A stretch of 64,000 bases of DNA. Source: JALZMG01 sp963739975 (GTDB lineage Bacteria; Actinomycetota; Acidimicrobiia; Acidimicrobiales; Ilumatobacteraceae). The stretch spans positions 1-64,000 of the forward strand of contig CAVUCK010000023.1 in the NCBI GenBank assembly GCA_963739975.1, given 5' to 3'. Position 1 is the first letter of the stretch. Each line of letters begins with the position of its first letter. The notes beneath the pieces were generated by a model. That model saw only the letters and a list, made by a program, of their open reading frames with translations. It had not been told where the DNA came from and searched no databases. Position numbers and translations under genes: made by a program. Of this stretch, positions 51,334 through 61,612 are shown one piece after another.

Positions 51334-52269
51334 ATGGATGCCCTCGCCGGCCTGCTCGACGGCCCACGCGCCCGCGGCGCGTTCTTGCTCCGGGCCGTGA
51401 TGCGCCCGCCGTGGTGCGTGCGCGTGCTCGACGAGTCGCCGCTGACGGTCATCGCCGCGGTGGCCGGCGAGACGTGGATCTTCGACGACACGACGGCCAC
51501 CCTCCTCCGCCCCGGCGATGTGGCGATCACCCGCCGCCTCGTGCCGTACTCGATCGCCGACGACCCGACCACGACCCCGATCGCCGTGATCCACCCCGGC
51601 CAGCAGTGCGTCACCCCGGACGGCCGACCGCTGGCCGAGGAGATGGGCCTCGGAGTGCGCACGTGGGGCAACGATCCGGCTGGGCCGACCGACCTCCTGA
51701 TCGGCGCCTACGAGGTCGCCGGGGCCGTCGGCGACCGACTGCTCGGCGCATTGCCGGCGCTGGTCGTGGTCCGCCGGGACGACCTCGACTCACCGCTGGT
51801 CGCCCTCCTGCGCGAGGAGGTGGTCAAGGACGAGCCGGGACAGGGGTCCGTGCTCGATCGGCTGCTCGACGTGCTGTTGATCGCCGTGCTGCGGGCCTGG
51901 TTCGCCCGGCCCGACGCGCCGACGCCGGCGTGGTACCGGGCCAACGCCGACCCGGTCATCGGGCGGGCGCTGCGGCTGATCCACAACAGCCCCGAGCACC
52001 CGTGGACCGTCGGCTCGCTGGCCAGGGCCGCCGGCAGCTCCCGGTCCGGCTTCGCCCGGCGGTTCAGCGACCTCGTCGGCGAGCCGCCGATGGCCTACCT
52101 GACGTCGTGGCGGCTGACCCTCGCCGCCGACCTGCTCGCCGAGCCGGGCACCACCATCGGCGCCGTCGCCCAGCAGGTCGGGTACGCCACGCCGTACGCC
52201 CTGAGCACGGCGTTCAAGCGGGTCCGCGGCGTCAGCCCCCGGGACCACCGCCTGGCCATCGCCGGCTGA
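51334..52269 (+). CDS. AraC-family regulator with cupin-type sensor
   Basis: 311 residues. The N-terminal cupin-like (AraC_binding/cupin_6) half has FLLRAVMRPPWCVRVLDESPL, LRPGDVAITRRLVPYSIADD. The C-terminal double HTH has PWTVGSLARAAGSSRSGFARRF, GEPPMAYLTSWRLTLAADLL and VAQQVGYATPYALSTAFKRVRG. It is divergent from the DUF1772 unit, the likely target; effector unknown. Confidence 0.85.
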   Translation: MDALAGLLDGPRARGAFLLRAVMRPPWCVRVLDESPLTVIAAVAGETWIFDDTTATLLRPGDVAITRRLVPYSIADDPTTTPIAVIHPGQQCVTPDGRPLAEEMGLGVRTWGNDPAGPTDLLIGAYEVAGAVGDRLLGALPALVVVRRDDLDSPLVALLREEVVKDEPGQGSVLDRLLDVLLIAVLRAWFARPDAPTPAWYRANADPVIGRALRLIHNSPEHPWTVGSLARAAGSSRSGFARRFSDLVGEPPMAYLTSWRLTLAADLLAEPGTTIGAVAQQVGYATPYALSTAFKRVRGVSPRDHRLAIAG

Positions 52270-52271
52270 AT

Positions 52272-52325
52272 CCCGCGTTTGTTCATCCGACGCCGCTCCG
52301 CCGGCGTCCAGTGAACAAACGCGGG
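52272..52325 (+). terminator. Long hairpin after the AraC gene
   Basis: CCCGCGTTTGTTCA (52272-52285) and TGAACAAACGCGGG (52312-52325) are a perfect 14 bp pair with an inner GACGCC/GGCGTC stem. It starts three bases after the stop. Confidence 0.6.
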
Positions 52326-52368
52326 TCTGGATCGCTCGGGTCGGGGGCCGGGCTCTACCGTCCACTCG

Positions 52369-53388
52369 ATGAAGGTCGACGGAGGCATCCCCACCCAGCT
52401 GGACAAGGCGGCCGCCCAGGCCAAGGAGCTGGAGCGCACCGGCTACTCCGGGGCGTGGACGGCGGAGACGAGCCACGACCCGTTCATGCCGCTGCTGCTG
52501 GCCGCCGAGCACACCGAGACGATCGAGCTCGGCACGTCGATCGTCGTCGCCTTCGCCCGCAGCCCGATGACGCTGGCCAACACGGCGTGGGACCTGCAGG
52601 CGTACTCCAAGGGGCGGTTCGTCCTCGGCCTCGGCAGCCAGATCAAGCCACACATCACGAAGCGCTTCTCGATGCCGTGGAGCCACCCGGCGGCGCGCAT
52701 GCGCGAGCTGATCCTGGCCATCCGGGCGATCTGGGACACGTGGCTGACCGGCGCCAAGCTCGAGTTCCGCGGCGAGTTCTACACCCACACCCTGATGACG
52801 CCGTTCTTCACGCCCGACGCCGCGGACCTCGACGGCGTCGGCGTGCCGAAGATCTTCCTCGCCGGCGTCGGTGGGCTGATGACCGAGGTCGCCGGCGAGG
52901 TCTGCGACGGGTTCCTCTGCCACGGCTTCACGACCGAGCGCTACCTCCGCGAGGTCACCATCCCGGCTCTGGAGCGGGGTCGGGCCAAGGTCGGCAAGAC
53001 GATGGACGGGTTCGAGATCGTCGGCCCGAGCTTCGTCGTGACCGGCAACGGCGACGAGGAGCTGGAGCAGGCCGCGGCGGGCACCCGCCAGCAGATCGCG
53101 TTCTACGGATCCACCCCGGCCTACCGTCCCGTGCTGGAGCTGCACGGTTGGGGCAGCCTGCAGGACGAGCTGAACGCGCTGTCCAAGCAAGGCGAGTGGG
53201 TGCAGATGGGCAAGCTGATCGACGACGAGATCCTCAACACGTTCGCCGTCGTCGGCCCGCCCGAGCGCGTCGGCCCCGAGCTCCACCACCGCTACGGCGA
53301 CGTCGTCGACCGGATCTCGTTCTACGCGCCGTACCAGTCGGACCCGGACCGCTGGGCCAAGGTGCTCGACGACATCAAGTCCGGCTGA
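52369..53388 (+). CDS. LLM-class F420-dependent oxidoreductase
   Basis: 339 residues, luciferase-like TIM barrel: GYSGAWTAETSHDPFMPLL, IELGTSIVVAFARSPMTLA, GRFVLGLGSQIKPHITKRF and IFLAGVGGLMTEVAGEVCDG. The 'GLGSQIK.H....F' region is characteristic of the actinobacterial F420-dependent branch (TIGR03617-like). It transfers hydride from F420H2 to an unknown substrate. TACCGT ends seven bases before the ATG, suggesting a leaderless mRNA. Confidence 0.85.
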   Translation: MKVDGGIPTQLDKAAAQAKELERTGYSGAWTAETSHDPFMPLLLAAEHTETIELGTSIVVAFARSPMTLANTAWDLQAYSKGRFVLGLGSQIKPHITKRFSMPWSHPAARMRELILAIRAIWDTWLTGAKLEFRGEFYTHTLMTPFFTPDAADLDGVGVPKIFLAGVGGLMTEVAGEVCDGFLCHGFTTERYLREVTIPALERGRAKVGKTMDGFEIVGPSFVVTGNGDEELEQAAAGTRQQIAFYGSTPAYRPVLELHGWGSLQDELNALSKQGEWVQMGKLIDDEILNTFAVVGPPERVGPELHHRYGDVVDRISFYAPYQSDPDRWAKVLDDIKSG

Positions 53389-53402
53389 GCCGGCCACCAA
53401 GT

Positions 53403-53439
53403 TCTGCGTGAGCGAACAGCACGGATCCGGCCAGTTCCC

Positions 53440-53448
<9 letters not shown>
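53403..53448. terminator. Hairpin between convergent LLM and HDAC-like genes
   Basis: TCTGCGTGAG (53403-53412) pairs with CTCACGCAGA (53439-53448). The right arm carries the stop of the minus-strand gene. It may serve both strands. Confidence 0.5.
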
Positions 53449-54501
<1,053 letters not shown>

Positions 54502-54623
54502 CGCTGAACGTTCGCTCGCTCGAAGACTCGCTCCCTCACCGTGCGCTGAACGTTCGCTCGCTCGAAGACTCGCTCCCTCACCGTGCGCTGAACGTTCGCT
54601 CGCTCGAAGACTCGCTCCCTCAC
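54502..54623. repeat. Three tandem 42 bp repeats
   Basis: The unit beginning CGCTGAACGTTCGCTCGCTC starts at 54502, 54544 and 54586; the last copy is slightly truncated. It contains GAAGACTCGCTCCCTCAC, whose complement resembles the GGAGTCTTCGGAGCGAG part of the 100 bp repeat at 34960 and 36828. The 3' end of the minus-strand ligase gene touches it. Confidence 0.9.
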
Positions 54624-56353
54624 ACCAGCAATTCGAGCTGCTCCTCGAGGTACTGCTCCCGGCACTTCGAGCGCTGCAGCTTGCCCGACGACGTCTTGGG
54701 CAGCGTTCCCGCCCGCACCAGCATCACGTCGCGTGGCGGCAGCCCGCACACCTCGAGCGTGCGGTGGTGGATGTCGTGGCGCACGGCGTCGAGCTCGACG
54801 CCATCGCCGGCCCGCACCTCGGCCACCACGACCACGCTCTCCTTGCCCTTGTAGCCCTCCATCCCGAAGGCGATGATGTTGCCGGCCCGGATGCCGGGCA
54901 GCCCGCCGACGGCCCGCTCGATGTCCTCGGGGAACACGTTGCGGCCGCCGACGATGATCACGTCCTTGATCCGCCCGCACAAGACCAGCTCGCCGTCGAG
55001 CAGGTAGGCGAGGTCCCCGGTGCGCAGCCAGCCATCGTGGAACAGCTGGCGCGTCTCGTCCGGGCGCTTGTAGTAGCCGGGCGTCACCGAGGTCCCGCGG
55101 ATCAGCAGCTCGCCGACATGGCGCTCGGGACGGTCCTCGTAGGTCTCGGGGTCGACGACGCGCATCTCCAGCCCGGGCACCGGTGGCCCGAGCAACGGCA
55201 GTCGGCGAGCGATCAGCGCGAGGTCGTCCGGGTCGTCGACATCCACCGGCTTGGCGACGCGGTCCCGTTCGAGGACGACCCGATCCACGGTGTCGCAGAC
55301 CAGCCCGCGGTGCCGCGGCGGGAACGATCCGGCGATCGCCACCTCGGCCATGCCGAAGGCCGGGAACATGCCACCGGCGCTGAACCCGAACCGACCGGCG
55401 GCAGTGACGAACCCCTCGACGGCGTCCGGGTCGACCGGCTCGGCGCCGGACAGGGCGAGCGTGAGCGACGACAGGTCGAGGTCGTGCATCCGCTTCAACG
55501 CCCGAGTCGCCAGCACCCAGGCGAAGTTCGGCCCGGCGGTCGCGGTGCCTCGCCAGTCCGAGATCCACTGCATCCAGTTGCCCGGGTGGGCCAGGAAGTC
55601 CTGCGGCGCCGCCTGCACCAGCTCGACGCCCCGGGTCATCGGGATCGCCAGGAACCCGACGAGCCCCATGTCGTGGTACAGCGGCAGCCACGACACCATC
55701 ACCTCGTCGCCGCCCATCTCGGCCGCCGCGCAGGCCGCATCGACGTTGGCCGACAGCACCCGATCGGGGATCATCACGCCCTTCGGCTCGCTCGTCGACC
55801 CACTCGTGTACTGCAGGATGACGAGCCGCTCGGGATCGTCGGGCGGCAGCTCCAGGCGGTCACCCGACGGCACGCCGGGCGCGCCCGGCAGGACCGCCGC
55901 CATCGACACGATCGGCGGATCACCCGGCGCCGCCTCGTAGAACGGCGCCAGCTGCTCGTCGATCAGGACGATCTTGGCGTCGCCGTGGCGGATGCGAGCC
56001 CGGGTGGAGGCGACGAACGCCTCGAGCGACCCCATGCGCATGGGCAGCGGCAGGACCATCGACGCCAGGCCGGCCACCCAGCAACCACGCACCGCGGTGA
56101 TCAGCTCCCGGCTGGTGGGGCCGAGGATGGCGACGTGGTCGCCGGCACCGAGCCCACGCGCCTGCAGGGCGGCGCCGACGGAGCGGGCCTCGTCGTGGAC
56201 CTGGCGCCACGACAGGTGGACGGGCTGGCCATCCGGCGTGACGGAGGAACCGACGAGGCGGACACCGGTCCCGGAGTCCGCCGCCGCCTCCAGCCGCCCG
56301 ATGGTCGAGCTCCCGTTGTTCGAGCCTCCGTTTGTCGAGAAGGGAAGCGACAT
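54620..56353 (-). CDS. Fatty acyl-AMP ligase (FadD-like)
   Basis: 577 residues. Adenylation motifs: LQYTSGSTSEPKGVMIP, WLPLYHDMGLVGFLAIPM, SGAEPVDPDAVEGF, FPAFGMAEVAIAG, TGDLAYLLDGELVLCGRIKD, GGRNVFPEDIERAV, and the C-terminal Lys context LPKTSSGKLQRSKCRE. The 'PLYHDMGL' and 'GMAE' forms are typical of FAAL/FadD32-type ligases, which activate fatty acids as acyl-AMP for polyketide or lipid synthases. No PKS is in the window, so the acceptor is unknown. Divergent from leuS. Confidence 0.82.
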   Translation of the reverse strand: MSLPFSTNGGSNNGSSTIGRLEAAADSGTGVRLVGSSVTPDGQPVHLSWRQVHDEARSVGAALQARGLGAGDHVAILGPTSRELITAVRGCWVAGLASMVLPLPMRMGSLEAFVASTRARIRHGDAKIVLIDEQLAPFYEAAPGDPPIVSMAAVLPGAPGVPSGDRLELPPDDPERLVILQYTSGSTSEPKGVMIPDRVLSANVDAACAAAEMGGDEVMVSWLPLYHDMGLVGFLAIPMTRGVELVQAAPQDFLAHPGNWMQWISDWRGTATAGPNFAWVLATRALKRMHDLDLSSLTLALSGAEPVDPDAVEGFVTAAGRFGFSAGGMFPAFGMAEVAIAGSFPPRHRGLVCDTVDRVVLERDRVAKPVDVDDPDDLALIARRLPLLGPPVPGLEMRVVDPETYEDRPERHVGELLIRGTSVTPGYYKRPDETRQLFHDGWLRTGDLAYLLDGELVLCGRIKDVIIVGGRNVFPEDIERAVGGLPGIRAGNIIAFGMEGYKGKESVVVVAEVRAGDGVELDAVRHDIHHRTLEVCGLPPRDVMLVRAGTLPKTSSGKLQRSKCREQYLEEQLELLV

Positions 56354-56431
56354 TGGATGCCGACGCTATCCGGGCGACCCGATCGGACGGCCCACCTGCG
56401 GAGGGACCGCTACGTAGGCTGTCAGCTCGCC

Positions 56432-59338
56432 ATGACCACGTCGCCGCAGACCACGAACGAAACCTCGTCCGCACCCGACGAGACGCCGGCCCACCGGTAC
56501 ACCGCGTCGCTGGCTCGCGAGATCGAGCTCAAGTGGCAGGACCGTTGGGACGCCGACGGCACGTTCGAGTCGCCGAACCCGGCAGGTCCGCTGGCCGACC
56601 CCCTCGGCGTGGCCAGCCGCGGACCGAAGCTGTTCATCCTCGACATGTTCCCGTACCCGTCGGGGACCGGGCTGCACGTCGGCCACCCGCTGGGCTTCAC
56701 CGGCACCGACGTCTACGCCCGCTACCAGCGGATGGCCGGCCGCAACGTCCTCTACACGATGGGCTTCGACGCCTTCGGGCTGCCGGCCGAGCAGTTCGCC
56801 GTGCAGACCGGGACCCATCCGGCGATCACCACGGCCGACAACATCCTGACCTACCGCCGCCAGATCCGCCGGCTCGGGTTGAGCCACGACCAGCGGCGCT
56901 CGATCGACACCACGGACCCGGGCTACTACCGGTGGACGCAGTGGATCTTCACCCAGATCTTCGAGTCCTGGTACGACCCGGAGGCCCCGCGACCCGATGG
57001 AGGCGTCGGGCGGGCCCGGCCGATCGCCGAGCTGCGCGCCGAGCTCGACGCCGGCACCCGCGCCACCGACGCCACGGCCGACGGTCGTCCGTGGTCGGCG
57101 CTGTCGCCGTCCGAGCGAGCCGACGTGATCGACGGGTACCGGCTGGCCTACGTCGCCAACGCTCCCGTCAACTGGTGCCCCGGCCTGGGCACGGTCGTCG
57201 CCAACGAGGAGGTCACCGCCGAGGGCCGCAGCGAACGCGGCAACTTCCCGGTGTTCAAGCGCGACATGCGCCAGTGGATGTTGCGCATCACGGCGTACGC
57301 CGACCGGCTGATCGACGACCTCGATTCGCTGGACTGGACCGACTCGCTGAAGACGATCCAGCGCAACTGGATCGGCCGCTCCCCTGGCGCCCGGGTCGAC
57401 TTCGCCAGCCCGGCCGGGCCGATCTCGGTGTTCACGACCCGCCCGGACACGCTGTTCGGGGCCACGTTCATGGTGCTCGCGCCGGAGCACCCGCTGGTGC
57501 CGGACCTGACCGGCGGGGACGAGGCCGTCGACGTGCTGGCGTACCGGCGCCAGGCCGAGCGGCGCAAGGACGTCGACCGGATGGACGAGGGCCGCATGAA
57601 GACCGGGGTCTTCACGGGCAGTTACGCCACCAACCCGGTGACCGGTCAGGACGTGCCGATCTGGATCGCCGACTACGTGCTGATGGGCTACGGCACGGGG
57701 GCGATCATGGCCGTGCCGTGCGGCGACCACCGCGACTTCGAGTTCGCCGCCGCCTTCGGGCTGGACGTGCCGCCGATCCAACGGCCACCCGACGAGTGGT
57801 TCGCCGCCCAGGGCATCGAGCCGACGCTCGACACGACGCGGTGGCCGGAGGCGTTCGTCGGCAACGCCCCCTACATCAACTCGTCGAACGGCGACTTGGA
57901 CCTGAACGGTGTTGACTCGGTTGCGGAGGGCGTCGCGGCGACCAACGCCTGGCTGGAGGCCAACGGGTACGGCGAGGCGACGATCACGTACAAGCTGCGC
58001 GACTGGCTGTTCAGCCGGCAGCGTTACTGGGGCGAGCCGTTCCCGATCGTCTACGACGTCACGGGTCACCCGCACGCCCTGCCGGACGACTCGCTGCCGC
58101 TGACGCTGCCCGAGACCGACAGCTTCTCGCCGCGCACGTTCGACCCCGACGACGAGTTCTCCGAGCCGGAGAGCCCGCTCGATCGGCTGGAGTCGTGGGT
58201 CGACGTCGAGCTGGACCTGGGCGATGGGCCGCAGCGGTACCGCCGGGACACCAACGTCATGCCGAATTGGGCCGGGTCGTGCTGGTACGAGCTGCGCTAC
58301 TGCGACCCGACCAACGAGGTGGCGTTCGTCGACCCGGAGGTCGAGCGGTACTGGATGGGGCCGCGCCCGGAGGTCCGCGCCGATCACCCGGGCGGGGTCG
58401 ACCTGTACGTCGGCGGCGTCGAGCACGCCGTGCTGCACCTGCTGTACGCCCGGTTCTGGCACAAGGTCCTGTACGACCTGGGCCATCTGTCGTCGCACGA
58501 GCCGTACGCCCGGCTGTTCAACCAGGGCTACGTCCTCGCCGCCGCCTACACGGACGAGCGCGGGATGTACGTCGAGGCGGAGGACGTGCTCGGCGGGCCC
58601 GACGGCACGTTCTCGTTCGAGGGCGCGCCGGTCACCCGCGAGTGGGGGAAGATGGGCAAGAGCCTGAAGAACGCCGTCTCGCCCGAGGTGATCTTCGAGG
58701 CCTACGGCAGCGACACGCTGCGGCTGCACCTGATGGCGACCGGTCCGCTGGACGCGTCCCGTCCGTGGGAGACGCGCGACGTCGTCGGGATGTATCGCTT
58801 CCTGCAGCGGCTGTGGCGCAACGTGATCGACGAGTCGACGGGCCGCGCCGCCGTCGTCGACGAGCCGGCCGACGCGGAGACCCGCCAGCGGTTGCACCGC
58901 ACGATCGACGTTGTCCGCACCGAGGTCGAGGCCCTGCGGTTCAACACGGCGATCGCCAAGCTGATCGAGCTGAACAACCACGTCACCAAGGCGGACGGAC
59001 CGACCAGCCGGGAGGTGGCCGAGGCGCTGGCGCTGATGGTGGCACCGTTCGCTCCCCACGTCGGCGAGGAGCTGTGGCACCGGCTGGGTCACGAGGAGAC
59101 GGTGACGTACGTGCCGTTCCCCGTCGCCGATCCGGCGCTGCTGGTCGAAGAGACGGTCGAGTACCCGGTGCAGGTGAACGGCAAGCTGCGCAGCCACATC
59201 GTGGTAGCGGCGTCGGCAACTGCCGAGGAGGTCGAGGCCGCAGCCCTCGCCGACCCCAAGGTGCAGACCGCCACGGCCGGCCAGGTCCCCAAGAAGGTCA
59301 TCGTCGTCCCCGCCCGCATGATCAACGTGGTGCTGTAG
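56432..59338 (+). CDS. leuS: Leucyl-tRNA synthetase
   Basis: 968 residues, class I synthetase. HIGH region is PYPSGTGLHVGHPLGF; the KMSKS loop is WGKMGKSLKNAVSPEV, the KMGKS variant. An editing (CP1) domain sits at ~240-440 (TRPDTLFGATFMVLAPEHPL; GTGAIMAVPCGDHRDFEFA). FDAFGLPAEQFAVQTGTHP and NWCPGLGTVVANEEV are typical of bacterial LeuRS. ATG 56432 follows TAGGCT (56415-56420) by 11 bases. A very long frame upstream of it is shadow. Confidence 0.95.
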   Translation: MTTSPQTTNETSSAPDETPAHRYTASLAREIELKWQDRWDADGTFESPNPAGPLADPLGVASRGPKLFILDMFPYPSGTGLHVGHPLGFTGTDVYARYQRMAGRNVLYTMGFDAFGLPAEQFAVQTGTHPAITTADNILTYRRQIRRLGLSHDQRRSIDTTDPGYYRWTQWIFTQIFESWYDPEAPRPDGGVGRARPIAELRAELDAGTRATDATADGRPWSALSPSERADVIDGYRLAYVANAPVNWCPGLGTVVANEEVTAEGRSERGNFPVFKRDMRQWMLRITAYADRLIDDLDSLDWTDSLKTIQRNWIGRSPGARVDFASPAGPISVFTTRPDTLFGATFMVLAPEHPLVPDLTGGDEAVDVLAYRRQAERRKDVDRMDEGRMKTGVFTGSYATNPVTGQDVPIWIADYVLMGYGTGAIMAVPCGDHRDFEFAAAFGLDVPPIQRPPDEWFAAQGIEPTLDTTRWPEAFVGNAPYINSSNGDLDLNGVDSVAEGVAATNAWLEANGYGEATITYKLRDWLFSRQRYWGEPFPIVYDVTGHPHALPDDSLPLTLPETDSFSPRTFDPDDEFSEPESPLDRLESWVDVELDLGDGPQRYRRDTNVMPNWAGSCWYELRYCDPTNEVAFVDPEVERYWMGPRPEVRADHPGGVDLYVGGVEHAVLHLLYARFWHKVLYDLGHLSSHEPYARLFNQGYVLAAAYTDERGMYVEAEDVLGGPDGTFSFEGAPVTREWGKMGKSLKNAVSPEVIFEAYGSDTLRLHLMATGPLDASRPWETRDVVGMYRFLQRLWRNVIDESTGRAAVVDEPADAETRQRLHRTIDVVRTEVEALRFNTAIAKLIELNNHVTKADGPTSREVAEALALMVAPFAPHVGEELWHRLGHEETVTYVPFPVADPALLVEETVEYPVQVNGKLRSHIVVAASATAEEVEAAALADPKVQTATAGQVPKKVIVVPARMINVVL

Positions 59339-59390
59339 CACCACGCTGGGAACACGGGTCACAAGCGAGCGCCAGCGAGCGGTGGGACCA

Positions 59391-59520
59391 TCTGGGCGCG
59401 GAGATTCTCAATCGTGAGAACGTGCGCGCCCAGATCACGCGGCGCGACGGGTTCGATCGGGGTTGCGACTCGATCTGGGCGCGCACGTTCTCAGTCTTGA
59501 GAATCTCCGCGCCCAGATGT
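59391..59520. repeat. CTGGGCGCG palindrome family, copies 2 and 3
   Basis: Two hairpins: 59391-59437 (CATCTGGGCGCGGAGATTCTC ... GAGAACGTGCGCGCCCAG split around AATCGT) and 59475-59520 (ATCTGGGCGCGCACGTTCTC with its own inverse). The arms of the two copies are mutually complementary, so the pair could also fold together. They lie between leuS and the EVE gene. Confidence 0.85.
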
Positions 59521-59573
59521 GTCCACCGTCTCGCTGCGCTCGCCGGTGACCCGTGGCCGGCCAGAATCGCGAG

Positions 59574-60041
59574 ATGGCCTTCTGGTTGGTGAAGAGTGAG
59601 CCGGACGTGTTTTCGTATGACGACCTGGTGCGCAACGGGCGCGAGGGGTGGGACGGCGTGCGCAGCTACCAGGCCCGCATCCACCTGCGGGCGATGGGCG
59701 TGGGCGACCAGGCGATCTTCTACCACTCCCAGGCCAAGCCACCCGGGGCGGCCGGCATCTGCGAGGTGGTGGTCGGCGCCGAGCCCGACCCCACCCAGTT
59801 CGACCCCGCCTCGAAGTACTACGACCCGACCTCTCCCCTCGACGACCCGCGCTGGGACTGGGTGACGGTGGCGCCGGTGCGGGCGCTCAACTTCGTGTCA
59901 CTCGCCGAGCTGCGCACGATCCCCGAAATGGCCACGTCGCCACTGCTGGCCCGCGGCAACCGGCTGTCGGTGCTCCCGCTGACCGACGAGCAGTTCGCGG
60001 CGATCGTCGCCTACGCCGACGCGCTCGGCGAGCGGCGCTAG
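59574..60041 (+). CDS. EVE-domain protein
   Basis: 155 residues, full-length EVE fold: FWLVKSEPDVFSYDDLVRNG, GVRSYQARIHLRAMGVGDQA, FYHSQAKPPGAAGICEVV, SKYYDPTSPLDDPRWDWVTV and LLARGNRLSVLPLTDEQF. EVE/PUA-like domains bind modified bases in DNA or RNA. The standalone form is common in bacteria. The stop overlaps the stop of the minus-strand small membrane gene. Confidence 0.85.
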   Translation: MAFWLVKSEPDVFSYDDLVRNGREGWDGVRSYQARIHLRAMGVGDQAIFYHSQAKPPGAAGICEVVVGAEPDPTQFDPASKYYDPTSPLDDPRWDWVTVAPVRALNFVSLAELRTIPEMATSPLLARGNRLSVLPLTDEQFAAIVAYADALGERR

Positions 60042-60199
60042 CGCCGCGCGGACAGCCGCCGGCGCGAGGCCGCACCGAGGGCGATCGCGGCGAGGGCGAC
60101 GAGCACGCCGATGAACAGCAGCCACAGCAGGCCCTTGACCAGCAGGCCGAGCACCGCCAGGGCGAGGGCGATCAGCAACAGGACGATGGCGACGTTCAT
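60038..60199 (-). CDS. Small two-helix membrane protein
   Basis: 53 residues: VAIVLLLIALALAVLGLLV and LLWLLFIGVLVALAAIALGA separated by KG, then a basic tail (SRRRLSARR). Typical of short actinobacterial two-helix hydrophobic proteins of unknown role. ATG 60199 follows GGAG about 9 bp upstream. Confidence 0.6.
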   Translation of the reverse strand: MNVAIVLLLIALALAVLGLLVKGLLWLLFIGVLVALAAIALGAASRRRLSARR

Positions 60200-60286
60200 T
60201 GGGCGGCTCCCAGCTCGGGTCGGCCCGGTGTACCCCAGCTCGCCGGTGGCGAACCGCCAGACTGTGACGATGGAGCTGCGCGGACG

Positions 60287-60991
60287 ATGGAGCTGAGCGC
60301 CGCCGAGGCCCGAGTGCTGGCCTGCCTGATCGAGAAGGAGGTGGCCGTCGCCGACTCCTACCCCCTGACGCTGAACGCGCTGCGCCTGGCCTGCAACCAG
60401 TCGACCAACCGGCACCCCGTCGTCGCCTACGACGACCGGACGGTCGAGGCCGCCCTGCTGTCGCTCAAGTCGATGGGCCTCGTGCGATTCGTTCACCCGT
60501 CGCACGGCGGGCGCACGATCCGCTACCGCCACAGCGCCGACGAACGCTGGCGCATGTCGCCGGCCGAGCTGGGCGTCCTCGCCGTCCTCGTGCTGCGCGG
60601 CGCGCAGACCACCAACGAGGTGCGGGCGAGGGCGGAACGACACCTCGACGGCGACGATGGCACGGTCAACGCCGACGACGTGCTCGACACGCTCGCCGCC
60701 CGCAGCCCCGACCCCTTCGTCGTCCGCCTGGAACGCCGACCCGGCGAGCGCGAGCCCCGCTGGGCCCACACGCTGACCGACGACGAGTCCGGACCAGCCG
60801 ACGCCGTGACGGACGTGACCGAGCCGACCGACCACTCCGACCTCCCGGGCAACGAGGTCGACACCGCGGACCCCGCGCCGGTCACCGCCGCCCCCGACAG
60901 CGACCTCGCCCGCGATGTCGCCGAGCTGTGGGCGCGGGTCGAGCGGCTGGAGCGCGAGCTGGGCCTGGACGAGGACGTCAGCTCGAGCTGA
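60287..60991 (+). CDS. DUF480 (YceH-like) protein
   Basis: 234 residues. Tandem winged-helix DUF480 domain: SAAEARVLACLIEKEVAVADSYPLTLNALRLACNQSTNR in two blocks, VVAYDDRTVEAALLSLKSMGLV and MSPAELGVLAVLVLRGAQTTNEVRARA. The C-terminal ~60 residues are an acidic linker and a short coiled coil (AELWARVERLERELG). Function unknown. A 13 bp direct repeat GACGATGGAGCTG precedes and includes the start, so the 60267 ATG is a decoy in another frame. The 3' end overlaps msrB by 14 bp. Confidence 0.82.
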   Translation: MELSAAEARVLACLIEKEVAVADSYPLTLNALRLACNQSTNRHPVVAYDDRTVEAALLSLKSMGLVRFVHPSHGGRTIRYRHSADERWRMSPAELGVLAVLVLRGAQTTNEVRARAERHLDGDDGTVNADDVLDTLAARSPDPFVVRLERRPGEREPRWAHTLTDDESGPADAVTDVTEPTDHSDLPGNEVDTADPAPVTAAPDSDLARDVAELWARVERLERELGLDEDVSSS

Positions 60992-61409
60992 CGGCAGGCT
61001 CGTCGCCGCCGGCTCCGCCATTGCGATCGAGCTCCAGCGACAAGCTGTTCATGCAGTAGCGCATGCCGGTTGGCGCCGGCCCGTCGGGGAACACGTGACC
61101 CAGGTGCGAGCCGCACCGCCGGCAACGCACCTCGGTACGGGTCATGAAGAGGCTGCGATCCTCGATCAGCTCGACGGCCTCGGCGATCTTCGGCTCCGTG
61201 AAGCTCGGCCACCCGCTCCCGGACTCGAACTTCGTCGAGGCGTCGAACAGCTCGGCCCCGCAGGCCGCACAGCGATAGGTGCCGTCGCCGTGCTCGTTGA
61301 CGTACTCGCCGCTCCACGGCCGCTCCGTACCGGCCTCGCGCAGGACGTGGAACTGCTCGGGCGACAGCAGGTCACGCCACTCGGACTCGGTGCGCTCGAT
61401 CTCGGGCAT
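60978..61409 (-). CDS. msrB: Peptide methionine-(R)-S-oxide reductase
   Basis: 143 residues. Zinc ligands CxxC at Cys47/50 and Cys96/99, substrate motif GSGWPSF and catalytic Cys119 in RYCMNSLSL. It reduces Met-R-sulfoxide in proteins, using thioredoxin; a thioredoxin-TPR gene is at 47788. ATG 61409 chosen; sequence upstream contains palindromic repeats. No MsrA in the window. Confidence 0.92.
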   Translation of the reverse strand: MPEIERTESEWRDLLSPEQFHVLREAGTERPWSGEYVNEHGDGTYRCAACGAELFDASTKFESGSGWPSFTEPKIAEAVELIEDRSLFMTRTEVRCRRCGSHLGHVFPDGPAPTGMRYCMNSLSLELDRNGGAGGDEPAVSSS

Positions 61410-61451
61410 GACGCAACGGTACCGACACGGCCCCGCGACGCCGCCCGATCC

Positions 61452-61527
61452 CATCTGGGCGCGGACGTTCTCGATTTCGAGAACGTCCGCGCCCAGAAGG
61501 CGAGATGAGAACGTGCGCGCCCAGATG
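61452..61527. repeat. CTGGGCGCG palindrome family, copy 4 and a half copy
   Basis: CATCTGGGCGCGGACGTTCTC (from 61452) and its inverse ending GCGCCCAG (61496) form an 18 bp-class stem. A further half-site GAGAACGTGCGCGCCCAG sits at 61507-61524. Between msrB and the large regulator. Confidence 0.85.
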
Positions 61528-61612
61528 CGGGCTCGTCCGCCCCCGTCGGCGCCGGCGAGGATCGCCCCGAGGCGCTGGCGGCTGCGCCGGTAGTGGTCGC
61601 CGAGCGATCCGG

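Noticed and set aside
54502..54623. CRISPR array (three 42 bp repeats)
   Set aside because: Units are directly adjacent without spacers and no cas genes are present.
56366..59362. 998-codon open frame on the minus strand across leuS
   Set aside because: Antisense shadow of leuS created by high GC codon bias; no domain, no ribosome binding site, and leuS is unambiguous.
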